Origin: Dicaeum eximium | Lineage: Eukaryota; Chordata; Aves; Passeriformes; Dicaeidae | Direction: 5' to 3' | Length of the DNA: 64,000 bases | Assembly: GCA_013396995.1 (NCBI GenBank) | Contig: VWZP01009168.1 | Coordinates: 943,450 to 1,007,449, forward strand | Shown here: piece by piece, positions 11,900 through 22,776 of the stretch | Numbering within the stretch: the first letter of the stretch is position 1 | Layout: every line of letters begins with the position of its first letter | Made by a program: the position numbers and the translations under genes | Notes under the pieces: model-generated | What the model was told of the DNA's origin: nothing | The model's database searches: none | The model's input: the letters and a program-made list of their open reading frames with translations, nothing else

Positions 11900-13337
11900 T
11901 TGTATTCTCATCCATCATCTAATAGCAGAAATGGGGCACAGTGGGCTCAAGGCTTGGATGCAACATCTCATGTCCTTCAACCACGTGCCCAGCTGCTTTT
12001 CTAGTACAAACTTGCCATGGGAGGGGAAATGAGAGGTTTGGGATGTTGCTCTGGTGAGGGATGTTGTGCAGGTAAAGAGTTCAGAGAGGACTCAAGCACG
12101 CCCTCAAGTCTTGCAGCACAGAGGCAGTGACAAAATCTCACCTTATTAACCCTCTCAAGGGAAGGCAGCAGCTCTTTTCATGGCCAGATGGGACAGAACT
12201 TAAGATAAATTAAGTAAAGAAAGTTGTCTTTCAGATAAGGGTTTTAAGTGTTGCCAAGATAGAGAAATTACTTTTTCAAAAGTGTCAATTAAGACTGCAC
12301 AAGATGTTTTGAAGTAAAAATTAATTTTCCTTGTCTTTTCTTCATCTCAGTTCTGATCTGCTGTCATTTGTATGTTTTTCATTCTGGTCAGCAATGCCAG
12401 TAGGAGGCTGAAGAACAAATAGACTTCAATTTTACCAGCTCTTTCCTCATAAATTAGGGAAAAAAAAAAAAACACCTCCATAACTGGGAGATCTATGGTC
12501 AACAACTCTGCCCAGTGCCTGTCCCTGAGAATCCCTATGAACCACTTGAAAGAATCCTGAAGTTACACTGGGGCAGAAGGGGTCTAAGCATCATTATGAA
12601 CCTGCTGCCACCCATTGCCTCCCTTCCTAGGCAACCTCACCCTCATCAGGGTTAGACATTCTGGTGGTTGTGAGCAACTTGTCTGAATACTGAATATTTG
12701 ATCTCACTGCTGCTCCCACCAGGGGCAGCACAAGTGGCTATTTGAAGAAACAAAGCCCAGCAGAGAAGGACTCAGACTGGAGGCAATTAAAGGCTGAAGT
12801 GGACTGGAGCCACCAGACGTCATCCTCCATCACCACATTTCTATTGGTACTTTACATTTCAGGAATTAATATAGGAAACCCAAACAATAATAGTCTCTTT
12901 AAGGATAAGTTGGCTGCAGTCCTGCATATCTTGTGGGCTGACCTGAAAGCGTGGCCTACAGCCCATAAAATGTCTCATCCTCTTGGTCTGTGCCTGAATC
13001 AACTTCCCCACATGAAAGCATTTGCAAAGGAGACTGCACCTCTGGGTTTGTGGTGGGAGATGTCCTTGGAGGATGAGAAGCAACTGCAGAAAACTGACAA
13101 TGAAGCAGCCAAGTGGGCCCAAGTCCTGAACAGTTTAGCTGATGGCTTGCCCCCATCCCACTGCCAGTGGGTCATTCAGTTTGGCCATTCAGTCTCAGTC
13201 ACTGAAGCTTCACAGGAGGACACAAACCCTCCCTCTTACACCTCGTTGGCTGTGTAATAATTGCTGTGCCATGAAATGCCTCCTCAAATTTGCCAGAATC
13301 AAAAGATTCCCTCAGGAAGCCTGATTAGAATACTAAT
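11900..13337. other. Unique non-coding sequence containing a 188-codon open frame
   Basis: No repeat family recognised. The plus frame is open from 12694 to the stop at 13255-13257. Its only starts in the first two thirds are non-ATG, and the translation (ending NPPSYTSLAV) resembles nothing I know. An A-rich run lies at 12460-12472. One such frame in 64 kb is within chance expectation. Confidence 0.55.
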
Positions 13338-13583
13338 ATGGAATCACAGAATGGTTTGGGCTGGAAGGGACCTTAAAAATCATCTCATTCTACCTTCCCT
13401 GCCATGGGCAGGGACACCTTCCACTTTCCCAGGCTGCTCCAAGCCCTGTCCAACCTGGTCTGGAACACTTCCAGGGATGGGGCAGCCACAGCTTCTCTGG
13501 GCAACCTGTGCCAGGGCCTCAGCACCCCCACAGTAAAGAATTTCTTCCTCATTTCTTCTTCTTTATCTAAACCTATTCCTCTC
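13338..13583 (-). repeat. CR1 LINE 3' fragment
   Basis: Complement orientation of common-type CR1: 'gaatcacagaatggtttggg', 'gccatgggcagggacacctt', 'aacacttccagggatggggc', 'aagaatttcttcctcatttc'. It is followed 35 bp later by unidentified repeat copy A. Confidence 0.95.
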
Positions 13584-13617
13584 AGGTAAAAAACATTTCC
13601 TGAATGTTTCTGGTTCA

Positions 13618-13775
13618 GCACTTTTTTGTGGGAGCAAAAGGCATAATGAGTTCTCAGTTTTGTGAAAATTTCTTTCAGAAGTCAGGTTTCCCAGAATTTT
13701 GGAAAATTGTTCAAACCTCACTGAACTGATAAGAGACAAGTGTAAAACCATCAAGGTCTTTCCAGAAGTCCAGAA
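13618..13775 (+). repeat. Unidentified interspersed repeat, copy A
   Basis: Collinear with 15866-16022. The two share a 14-base identical block (13625-13638 with 15871-15884) and a 23-base identical block (13693-13715 with 15936-15958) at nearly the same spacing (68 versus 65 bases), with weaker similarity between and after. Overall identity is about 70% by eye. It is not CR1 and not a bird LTR I recognise. Strand is arbitrary. Confidence 0.7.
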
Positions 13776-15030
13776 AGATAATATTTATAGTCCTTCCCTT
13801 GTCCAGTGATGTAGTCAGTGCTCCTCTCCATTAAAAACCTTCCTTCCATATCTCTAGGAGTCTGATGAGGCTCATGAGTTCAGGTTCAACCATTCTGACT
13901 TTTTTATTTCAAACAGTGTGATTTTCCCAAGCTTTTGGTGTGCTGTAGCAATTAATTTGTCCTAAATTTACGTGTTCTTAAATTTACAATTCTTTCTTTC
14001 TTGTGTCTTTATGCTAAGGATGGAGCTTCTCCAAAATAGGATGAGGGAAAGAACCACATCAGAATGACATTAGAGATTAACCAGAATCCTGCCTCTGGAG
14101 GCTTTCAATCAATTGGGAGTGACATTTATTTGACCAAGACAAAAGTCCTGTGGCTCTGACTTCATTGTCACACAGCAGCCCAGATCTGGAAAAACTAAGC
14201 AAGGGGCTGTTTAAACTCAGATTATAACAGGTCCTTTTTTCTTTTCCCTTTGGAACAATAAATTGGCTTAAAATACAAGACGATACCAAATGCTTGTGAC
14301 TCCTGTGGAGAATTAATGAGCCATGGCATCCAAACTATGGAGTGGTCAGACCATATGTTATTAGAAATGGTGGATGCTCTGTATTGGTTAGGGATGTTAT
14401 GCATTTGTGATTAAGGCTATGAGACTTAACCAATAAACACAGCTGAGAAATGAGCATAAACAGTCAATCCATATGAGGGAAACGTGAAGTAAATGTAGCA
14501 AAATGCAATTTAATGAGCCTTGTAGAGAAGACTTGCTACATCCAAGAAACTTTCCCACAAACTAATATTGGCTGAGACCATCTGCTTATCAAAATAATCC
14601 TGGGTCTTACTGGACAGGGGTTCTATACACAGGGAGTGTAAGAGACGTCTGACAGTGATAAACTCATCATCCTTGGGATATTTGCTGCTCCCAGTAGGGA
14701 TCTTCCATGCTACAGCTTGTAGGGCCAGGCAGCAGGGATCAGCTGCAAGAAAGATTGTAGTGCAGGTCCAGCCTCTTGAGTGGCACCAGCAAGCCCAGTC
14801 ACTGTTCTGTGCCTCAGTTTACCCATCACTCTGATGTGATGCTAATACACACAGCTCCCTGGGTTTAATTAACATGCTAATGAATATCTAAGCATTTAAT
14901 CTCATTGTCTTGAATGTTGTTTAGGAGGTAATCAGGACAAAGCTTCTCATCACAGTGAACACCTTGGGGTCCTCGGTCAAATACCTCTGAGTGTTACAAA
15001 ATTTTGGAAGAGTTCCACCAAATATGAAAA
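13776..15030. other. Unique non-coding stretch with a homeobox-motif-rich part
   Basis: No known repeat and no supported gene. The notable part is 14800-14960, listed separately. Confidence 0.6.
14800..14960. promoter_or_regulatory. Candidate conserved non-coding element (homeobox-like motifs)
   Basis: Repeat-free sequence with closely spaced TAAT cores: 'gatgctaatacac', 'tttaattaacatgctaatg', 'gcatttaatctcatt' and 'ggtaatcagg'. 'atgctaatgaat' resembles a POU/octamer-like site. Such clustering is common in conserved developmental enhancers, but it is also found by chance in AT-rich DNA. Confidence 0.3.
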
Positions 15031-15640
15031 GAATCATAGAATCACATAATGGTTTGAATTGGAAAAGACTTTAAAGACTATCTAATTCCAACCTCCTGTG
15101 ATGGGTGAGGACATATTCCAGGTTGCTCCAAGCCCTGTCCAGCCTGGCCTTGAACACTTCCAGGGATGGGACATCCACAGGTTCTCTGCGCAACCTCTGC
15201 CTCACCACCCATACAAGAAAGAATTTCTTCCTAACGTCTAACCCCGTCAGTCTGAAGCTGTTTCCCCTTGTCCTGTCAGTTTGAATCCCCTGTCCCAAGT
15301 CCCTCTCCAGTTCTCTTGGAGCTCTTTTAGGCACTGGAAGGGGCTCTGAGGTCTCCCTGGAGCCCTTTCTTCTCCAGGTGAACACCCCAGCTCTCCTAGC
15401 TCTGCCTGTTTCCAGAGCAGAGGTGCTCCAGCCCCTGGAAGACCTTTGTGGCCTTCTTTGGACTCACTCCAACAGATCCATGTCCTTCACATTCTGGGGA
15501 TCCCAGAGCTGGATTTGGTACCCCAGGCATGGTCTCAGAAGAATGTAATAGATAGGGAGAATCCTTTTCTCAACCCGCTGGCCTTTTGATGCAGCACAGA
15601 ATACATGGCTGCCATCTAAATTCCACACTGGGGAAAGCTG
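15031..15640 (-). repeat. CR1 LINE 3' part, about 600 bp
   Basis: The longest CR1 copy in this half of the window. From the 3' end ('gaatcatagaatcacataat') it passes through 'aacacttccagggatgggac', 'gaatttcttcctaacgtcta', 'ttccccttgtcctgtcag', 'ccctctccagttctcttgga', 'tggactcactccaacagatc' and into the upstream segment with 'caacccgctggccttttgat'. The 5' limit near 15640 is approximate. Its reverse transcriptase frame is not present. Confidence 0.95.
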
Positions 15641-15730
15641 TGAGTCAAGGGAGGAATGGAGGGAATGTCCCAAGGGAATGGATCAGCACTGTCCTCAAGC
15701 CATGTGTGGTAAAAAAAAAAAAAATGCAGT

Positions 15731-15868
15731 TAGAATCATAGAATAGCTTGAGTTGGAAGGGATCTCCAAGGGACAACTAGTCCAACCCCCCTGAAAAAGA
15801 ACAGGGACATTTTCAACCAGACCAGGTTGGTCACAGCCCACTCCAGCCTGGCCCTGAACATTTGCAGC
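15731..15868 (-). repeat. CR1 LINE 3' fragment, abutting repeat copy B
   Basis: 'tagaatcatagaatagcttg', 'agttggaagggatctccaag', 'cagggacattttcaaccaga' and 'cctggccctgaaca' give a variant CR1 3' end like that at 27543. Similarity stops at about 15868, where unidentified repeat copy B starts. An A-rich run precedes it at 15711-15724. Confidence 0.92.
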
Positions 15869-16022
15869 TCTTTGTGGGAGCAAATAGATGATGTATGCTC
15901 TGTTTTGTTAAAACGCCTTTCAAAAATTACATATGAGAATTTTGGAAAATTGTTCAAAACTCTCTGGACTGAGAAGAAATGAGCTGTAAGTGTAAGGCTG
16001 TCATGAGAGGCCTGCTGAAAGC
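15866..16022 (+). repeat. Unidentified interspersed repeat, copy B
   Basis: Partner of 13618-13775; the shared blocks are described there. Like copy A it lies directly right of a minus-oriented CR1 3' fragment, but the CR1 break points differ between the two loci. Confidence 0.7.
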
Positions 16023-18742
16023 CTGGTGGCAGCAAAGCTGAATTCCTGTTATATACACCAGGTTCCTTCTAACCCCTTTCAGCCTCCGCTTGTTTATTAT
16101 TCTTCCCTGGTTTACAAGCTCCAAAGAGACTTGACATAGATTATTATACACAAGAAGGCTCAATGCATCTTGAGATGGATTATTTCCTTCCTCCAGCGCT
16201 ACGAGAAGGCTGGAGTTGCTCATTATTTGGTATCTTTTGACATTTCCCTGCCTAAGCTTGGTTTTAGCGCAGTGAGGCTGCAGTGAGGGGAAGTCTGACC
16301 AGCACAGGCCCATTTACCCTCTGGCATCTCCAGCACCCAGCTCCATAATGGGGCTTGCTGTTGCTGCCATGCCTTACATCTGGTTTGGCTGTTTAGAAAG
16401 TGCTAATTTTGACCTACAAGAGCACTGAGAGTTGTTATAATGTCCATTCCTGTGAGGTGGCCTCATTTTGCACAGGAACCATATGATGAAGAATGAGGAG
16501 TAAGAGGAAAGGGTAAAAATAGTGACTGGTGGAAAAGCAAGCGAAAAACTGTTCAGTTGTTTGACATGGTTTATTTATTTGTTTGCTAAAGTAAATAATT
16601 TCTGAGTTATGCAATCAGTGAGCATTTGGAGGGTTGAAATAATATTTTGGCTCATGGATGTCTGAGCCATTTATTGAAACCTTCAGGGCTCAGACCTGCT
16701 GGACAAATGGATTTGTCTGAGTCTGCCTGTATTTCACATACAAAGTGGGGAAGCTCCAGTTTTCCAAAATGAAAACTCTCTTTTTGAGTATCAGAATTGA
16801 AGAAAATTGGTAGTGACTCAAAGATGATCTTGCATCAGATGGAAAATAAAAACTTCACCGGGGGAGATCTGTTATTAGCATTTATTACAGCTCTAATAGT
16901 GTGTCATGGCTGAGACAGCCCAATGAGGAGAGGCTACACCACAGACAAGGTCATTAGTATTGAGCCAGGAGCACACATGTCACATTTAAGTTATCCACCC
17001 ACCAAAAGGAATTGGATCCTGTTTAAAAAACAGGTTTTGGTAAGATTATCTTGATCTGCAAAATTATGTTCTTGAAAATTGCATCTGAGTCTTACTGCAC
17101 TGTGCAATCAGAGTCCAAGCAGATTATTCTCCAGTGGTGCCAAGGTATTTTATGTACATATTCTGATAAAAACCATCAAGCAGGACTCATTGCAAATTAA
17201 CATTTCCAGTGTATCATACAGAATTCAGCCCTCTGGATTATTCCATTTTCCAGTGAAGTAGAGATTATAATACAGCATGTGTTCTGTTTTTAAAGCAATT
17301 ATGCTTAAATATACTTGTTCTCCAGTTTAATTTTCCTTCTGAAAGCACAGCAGTCGTCTTCTATCAACAAATCCATTCCAGAATGTTTTTCTAGCAACTG
17401 TTACTAGGGCTTTTTTCATCCAAATTGGAAGCTTGAGAGGGATATGATCAACTCCTGAGCATGGCTAGAGACATTTGCCAGTAGCTAAAATACACAGTGA
17501 GCAAAAAATCTGCTCTTTGGATGTTTTTAAAACAAGGAAAAGCCATCATAGCTTTAGGACATGAACTTCATCTGCTTGTCATCCTGGACAAGAAGGAGTC
17601 ATTCTAATCTAGCAATGTTTTCAGACAGGAGGGAGAAGCTCTCTGGTCCAAGCAATCAATGACCACAGGACAAGAATGACTGGAAGACACCACACCATTG
17701 GCATCATGTGACAGAACTGTGGTGTGGACTCCAAAAATGCAATTATAGAAGGTTTCTTCACAAATCTGAGGTCTACATTTGGTGTCCTGTCCTGCAGCCC
17801 CCCTGCTGTCCTGGCAGATGTCAGGTGTGACAACTGGGGACAGTTTGGCTGTGGTGCCACGTAGCCCTGGGTCTGCACTCAGAAACAAAAGCAAACTGTG
17901 TAAGAAAGTGGCAAAGCAGACCCAAGCTAGCCCCATGACTAGCCCCTAATGTTGAGGCAAGGCACGACTTAATTTTGGTTTAATTGTTTTACCAGTCACT
18001 GGAAAACACTTGATTTCTCCAGTCTCTTTTTTTTTTTTTTTTTCTCATTTTATCCTCCTCCCATTGCAGGGGGTCAAGCACAGCAAAGAAGCCTGAGCAC
18101 GCTGGTTGCCAAGATTTTGGGCTTGCCACCGAAGCAGTGGATGACACACAAGTCCCTGTTCCTTAAGCAGTTAAAAACAATAATGATTGTTAGTAGTCAG
18201 CATTTTAGCACGGCCCATTCTCTCTGTGCACATGTCTATGTGATTCATGAGGTCTGGATTGCTTCTGAGTCTGCTCCAAGAGCTGTTTCAGGTGGCTCTG
18301 ATGTTATCAGGAGTAGCTGGAGAAACAAAGGCCTTTCTACAGAGAAATTGGCAGGTAGGGAAATAAGGAAATTATTTCCAACTCATTTGTTTTAAGGTAT
18401 ATTTATCACACTCAAATCTAAACATATTGATTTATATTATGGCTTTGGCATCATAAACATTTGATAGGATTATTTATTAACATTGAACTGCTCTTTTTTG
18501 GCTTTCCAAAACAAACTTCTGAGGAAATATTTAAACACACACACACACACACTACACAATTGGCTGACTCCAGCTCACCTCCTCAACACAACTGGATTGT
18601 ATGAATATCCATGTGGGAGTCCAAGACACAGAGAGTGTGTCTCTGTCTGTCTTGGAAGGTTCTGGCACTCAGCAGAATACTGCTTTTGATCTGCATCCCT
18701 GGAGAAGGTTGCCAAGGCTTTGGGATCAGTTAGAACACAAAG
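16023..18742. other. Unique non-coding stretch
   Basis: No mobile element recognised. It contains a T17 tract at 18027-18043 and the (AC)9 microsatellite at 18535-18552. Parts such as 16550-16700 are AT-rich and repeat-free. Minus frames at 17604-17936 overlap one another and are unremarkable. Confidence 0.6.
18535..18552. repeat. (AC)9 microsatellite
   Basis: Perfect AC dinucleotide run, often length-polymorphic. Confidence 0.95.
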
Positions 18743-19279
18743 TGTGAAATAGATGATAGTGATAGTAATAGTGAGTGTTAGACAAAAGGTCTAGGATTTT
18801 TAGGGTCTAATATGAGAGTGAAAGGGACCCAAAATGGAGATTTTGGGTGTGGTTTCTTCTTCTTCTTCTTCTTCTTCTTCTTCTTCTTCTTCTTCTTCTT
18901 CTTTCACTCCATGTTCTGTAGTGTAGATGGCAGATAGTTATTGGTTTAGAATAATAGTGACATAGAGGCCACATATGTAGATTAGAAGAAGTTATTGGTA
19001 ATAAAGTAAAAACAATATACATGTGAAGAGACAATTGGATATTATATCTTTAAAAGGCCTTGGTTTGAGATTCTCGAGGCCATTTTTGCCCCTCTTGTAG
19101 CTTGCTTCTTGTATGTTAAGTCTGGTCCTCAGGCAAACAAAGATAAGATAAGAATAAACCAGAGACCGAAGACAGAAACTCTGAGTTGTGCCTGTGTCTC
19201 ACCTTGTTCAAGAACTCACAAGGGAATTACCCCCAAAAAGGGCCCTGGGGGGTTGGTTCCCTGCTGAGGGTGGTACCCA
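18743..19279 (+). mobile_element. Endogenous retrovirus LTR (probably solo) with internal TTC expansion
   Basis: Starts TGTGAAATAGATGATAG; a U3-like region with an embedded (TTC)16 follows. An AATAAA at 19151-19156 ('aagaataaaccagagac') acts as the R-region poly(A) signal, then a U5-like stretch ends 'ggtggtaccca'. TG...CA ends at 18743 and 19279 would be flanked by caaag (18738-18742) and caaaa (19280-19284), 4 of 5 matching. The style fits passerine endogenous retrovirus LTRs. No retroviral gene is attached. Ends are inferred and could be off by tens of bases. Confidence 0.6.
18854..18901. repeat. (TTC)16 microsatellite inside the LTR
   Basis: Uninterrupted 48-bp TTC run; the opposite strand is a GAA purine tract. 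It lies between 'ttttgggtgtgg' and 'tttcactccatg' in the U3 of the LTR at 18743-19279. Confidence 0.97.
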
Positions 19280-19989
19280 CAAAACCACCCGCATATCCAC
19301 ATCTTCCATAAAGCAATCCAGCAGTCAGGGCTGCAGACAAATCACAGAATCAGGCTAAAAAAGGACCTGAGTGCTACTTCCAGCTTGGTATTTTACAGGG
19401 ATCCTTCAAATTCCTGTGGCTGAGGGCTATGAACATTCCCATTAGTGCTGGCAGAGCCCCGTGGGGCTCGTGTCTGCCCCAGGGAAAGGACACCAGGCTC
19501 GAAGGTGTCACCCTGTTGAGCCCCCCGTCCCCGCTCTGAGGCAAAGCAGAGCTCTCAGGCTGCTCCTTCCCCAAGGATCTGCCCGAGGGAATGCTGCCCT
19601 TCCAGCACAGTTACTGTACTTCTCTGGGCACAGCTGTTATGCTTGGCTTTTCCCCAGCCAGAAGGTGGTGATGGAGCTTCCTGATGCTGCCACGTGTGCC
19701 CCACCATAGCCCACAGGCCAGTCTGAGCTGGACAGGTTTCCTGCTCATTTGCCTACCCCACTGAAGAGATGCTCAACAAACTCCCCCAAAAGTCAAGTTG
19801 TGGGTTGAAGTTCCTCAAAGGATTGTAGGGGGTGTCTGAGAAGGCAGCTCTCCACAGTCCTCTTTCACTGTCAAAAACCAATTCATTGTCCTGCAGGTTT
19901 CCATAACATTGGGCTAGGGTGATGTAGGTACCTAATCTAGAAAAAGATCCAGAGCTGGAAATCCCAGCTAAAGACTCCCAGATAGCCAC
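19280..19989. other. Unique non-coding sequence
   Basis: Includes a moderately GC-rich part at 19440-19720. No gene, RNA or repeat recognised. Confidence 0.6.
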
Positions 19990-20125
19990 AGAACCATAGA
20001 ATCACAGAATCATTAAGGCTGGAAAAGATCTGCAAAGTCAGCAAGTCCAACCTTCAACCAAATCCCACCAGCACCACTAAACCATATGGCAAAATGCCAC
20101 ACCTAAATTTTTTTTCAACACTTAG
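19990..20125 (-). repeat. CR1 LINE 3' fragment ('cattaaggttgg' type)
   Basis: 'gaaccatagaatcacagaat', 'cattaaggctggaaaagatc', 'caagtccaaccttcaacc' and 'caccactaaaccatatggca' match the 3' end of this CR1 subfamily. Similarity ends near 20125 in a T-rich stretch. Confidence 0.92.
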
Positions 20126-22480
20126 CTTTTAAACACCATGTCTTCTTTCATCCAGGACCAGGAATCTTGCAGCCCTGTCTTGCCCAACTTCCTATTTTCT
20201 ACCAGTTTCCCCAGGTATTTTTATGTTCTCCTTTCTGTTTTGGGCTTATCCTATCCATTAATGTAACCTGCTTACAGAGACCCTGAGTGTCTGATGCCTG
20301 GAACAGCCCAGGTTGCACACAGATAGAGTTTTAAGTGACTTTTCCAAGAGTAGGAAGAAGGTGAATGCAAGAGCCAGGAATGGAAGCCAAGTTTCTTGTT
20401 TCATAAACTCCTGAGTTAACCACTTCTGCTTATAAGAATCAAGCACAGAAAGAGCACAACAAAGGGGAGTGAGAAGGAAGGCTTTCAAAGAATCAAGCCC
20501 AACATCAGCCATTCAGATTTCTTGAATGCCTTGTGTTGCCAAATATTTATGGCTTTGAGCACTGCTGGAATTCTCTAAGCTGGTGGATAATTTTCCCCAC
20601 AAATTTTATTACTGTAGAATTTGATTTTGTTGCCATTATGCATCTTGGTGAGCCTCATTTTTAGCCCCCAAGGCTGAAAAGAGCCCTTAAGCTCTAAGGG
20701 GACAGAAGGCTGCCAAGTGCAGAAACTTGTATTTTGTTTCCTTTTCCTTGAAAATAAAAGAAAATGAGCAGATGAAATGCACATTACTCCCTGAGTTTTT
20801 TTCTTTTTAATTAAATTTTCCTTCCCTTGTGATGCTCAATTTTCCCTGCTGTACTACCCAGGACAAGGTAACACTGACTATGAACCAGATCCAGTGAGAA
20901 ATTCTCCCCTCAGATCATTTTCCTGCTAGGAAAGGCAGGTTTGCTACTATCTGAATGGTTTCTGGAGGTGGTTTGGTTTTGGCAAATCTTGCAGGAGACC
21001 CAAACAAGAAGTTGCACTTGAAATTTGTGTGTTTTCTCTTGACTCAGGAGGATGCTTCTGACTTTTCAGTTGCAGATTTAAGAAGGCTTGATGAGGACTG
21101 TGGTGCTCAGTGACCACAGTCTGTGGGTCTTTCAGAAAGGAAATCTGGTGGCAAATAGGACTGGGTCTATATTTGATGAGGTTCTTTGAGGTAAAAAAGA
21201 AAATGAGAGGATATCAAGATGGGCTTTTTTTTACCACAATTTAATATGCATGAAAGTAATTTCCATAGCAGTTGCTACAAAGAGAGTCTACACATTTTTA
21301 AACAACCATCTACTCTATTTCTTGGGGAAAGAACAATATCTAAATTAATAAACCCAACAGCAGTGAAGAAGAAGTAGTGTCCTGGCTTCTGATCAGCAAA
21401 TGGAAAAAGAGATATATAAAAAAAGGTGGCTCCTGTAAAACATAGGGGAGAAGGAAACTCCAGTAAACAAGACAAAACAGACCTAATTGGAAACAGGCCC
21501 CCTCAGCAGCATTCTGAATTGGAAGGCAAGTGGAGAGAATGGCAGAGCTGCAGAGAAGATTGGAAGAACTGAAAAACTCAAAGAAAACCAAGGGGAATTG
21601 AATAAAAACAACAGTCTGCTTATAAAAGTAAACAGAGGGGGAAGGGAGAGCATGCAAAGGGAAAACAGATGCACAGTGAGACAGTGCTCAAGAGACAGAG
21701 GGAGATGAAAGCTGTCTAAAACAAGAGGGGAACTCAGAAGGGAAAAAAGGAACAACCAAAAAATCCAAGAGAAATATTAGCAGCAATGCCTTGGTGACCT
21801 TCACACAGCAAGATGCCTCTGTTTGTACAGGCCCTGGGGAGGCTGAGGACATTTTATTGTCATTGAAGGGTTTACCATGAGGAGCACACTGAGGAGCTGA
21901 AAATACAGTAATGCTGTCTTATTCAGGATTGGTTTTAAAGTCTCCTCTCTTCTTTGTTTCGGTCTTATGGATCTGAGATGGAGCAGATGAGGAGAAGCTC
22001 TGAAATTGGGTCAAGATACCCTTCTGAAGTCTGGCTTCCACCTAGAGGATCCAAAGAGGGTCAGAAGTTGAGCATCCTCTTCCAGTGGACTCTGGGTGCA
22101 CAAAAAATCCCATAGGCTTGAAGCCAGGAGGCCTACAAAGTCATGATTTCCAGACATAGGGTAGGTTATTTGTGGGGTGTGTCCTTTCTGCTAAATAGAC
22201 GTGCAAAAATAACATGTCATGGGAAAAATCTGCTCTCTGGCTTCTGTGGAACCTGTTGGGAACCCACAGTGGTTCTGAGCACTGCAAACAAGAGCAGAAG
22301 GTGTTCTGATGTGAGAAGTTACCCTGAGCTTTAAACCAAAATTATTAGAGTCCTATAAGCTTGTTCTGGGAAGCTCTGCAAGGAGGTTTCAAATATTGCT
22401 CTTCCAGCTGTCTGTCCTTGCTCTCAGGAGCTCATTTTGGTGAGTCAGTGCAAACTGACTCACTTTTACCCAGATTGTAT
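20126..22480. other. Unique non-coding stretch
   Basis: No repeat family recognised. 21480-21760 is purine-rich on the plus strand (many GAA, AAG and GGGA), which opens overlapping frames on both strands without protein similarity. Confidence 0.6.
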
Positions 22481-22776
22481 AGGACAAGGGGAATGGCTTT
22501 AAAGTAAAAGAGTAGAGATTTAGATTAAATGTTGGGAAGAAATTGTTCTCTATGAGGGTGGTGAGGCCCTGGCACAGATTTCACAGAGAAGCTGTGGCTG
22601 CCCCTGGAAGTGTTCAAGGCTGAGGTTGGACAGAGCTTGGAGCAACCTGTGATAGTGGAAGGTGTTCCTGTCCATGGCAGGGGGTGGAATGAGATGATCT
22701 TTCAGGTCCCTTACAGCTGAAACCATTCCATGACTCCATGATTTCATGACTCCATGATTCCATGGCTCTATGATCA
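22481..22776 (+). repeat. CR1 LINE 3' fragment with expanded terminal repeat
   Basis: 'aggacaaggggaatggcttt', 'gatttagattaaatgttggg', 'gtggtgaggccctggcacag' and 'ccatggcagggggtggaatg' identify CR1. The usual short terminal octamer tail is expanded into about six degenerate units of 'ccatgatt' / 'ccatgact' at 22727-22776. Confidence 0.95.

Noticed and set aside
12694..13257. 188-codon plus open frame ending NPPSYTSLAV, first considered as a retroviral gag remnant
   Set aside because: No gag motif (zinc knuckle, major homology region) and no flanking LTR; early starts are not ATG. Its length is within chance for 64 kb.
15071..15385. Minus frame resembling other frames in the window (WRRKGSRETSEPL type)
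   Set aside because: Translation of the CR1 3' region that is non-coding in CR1 itself; the resemblance is due to shared repeats.
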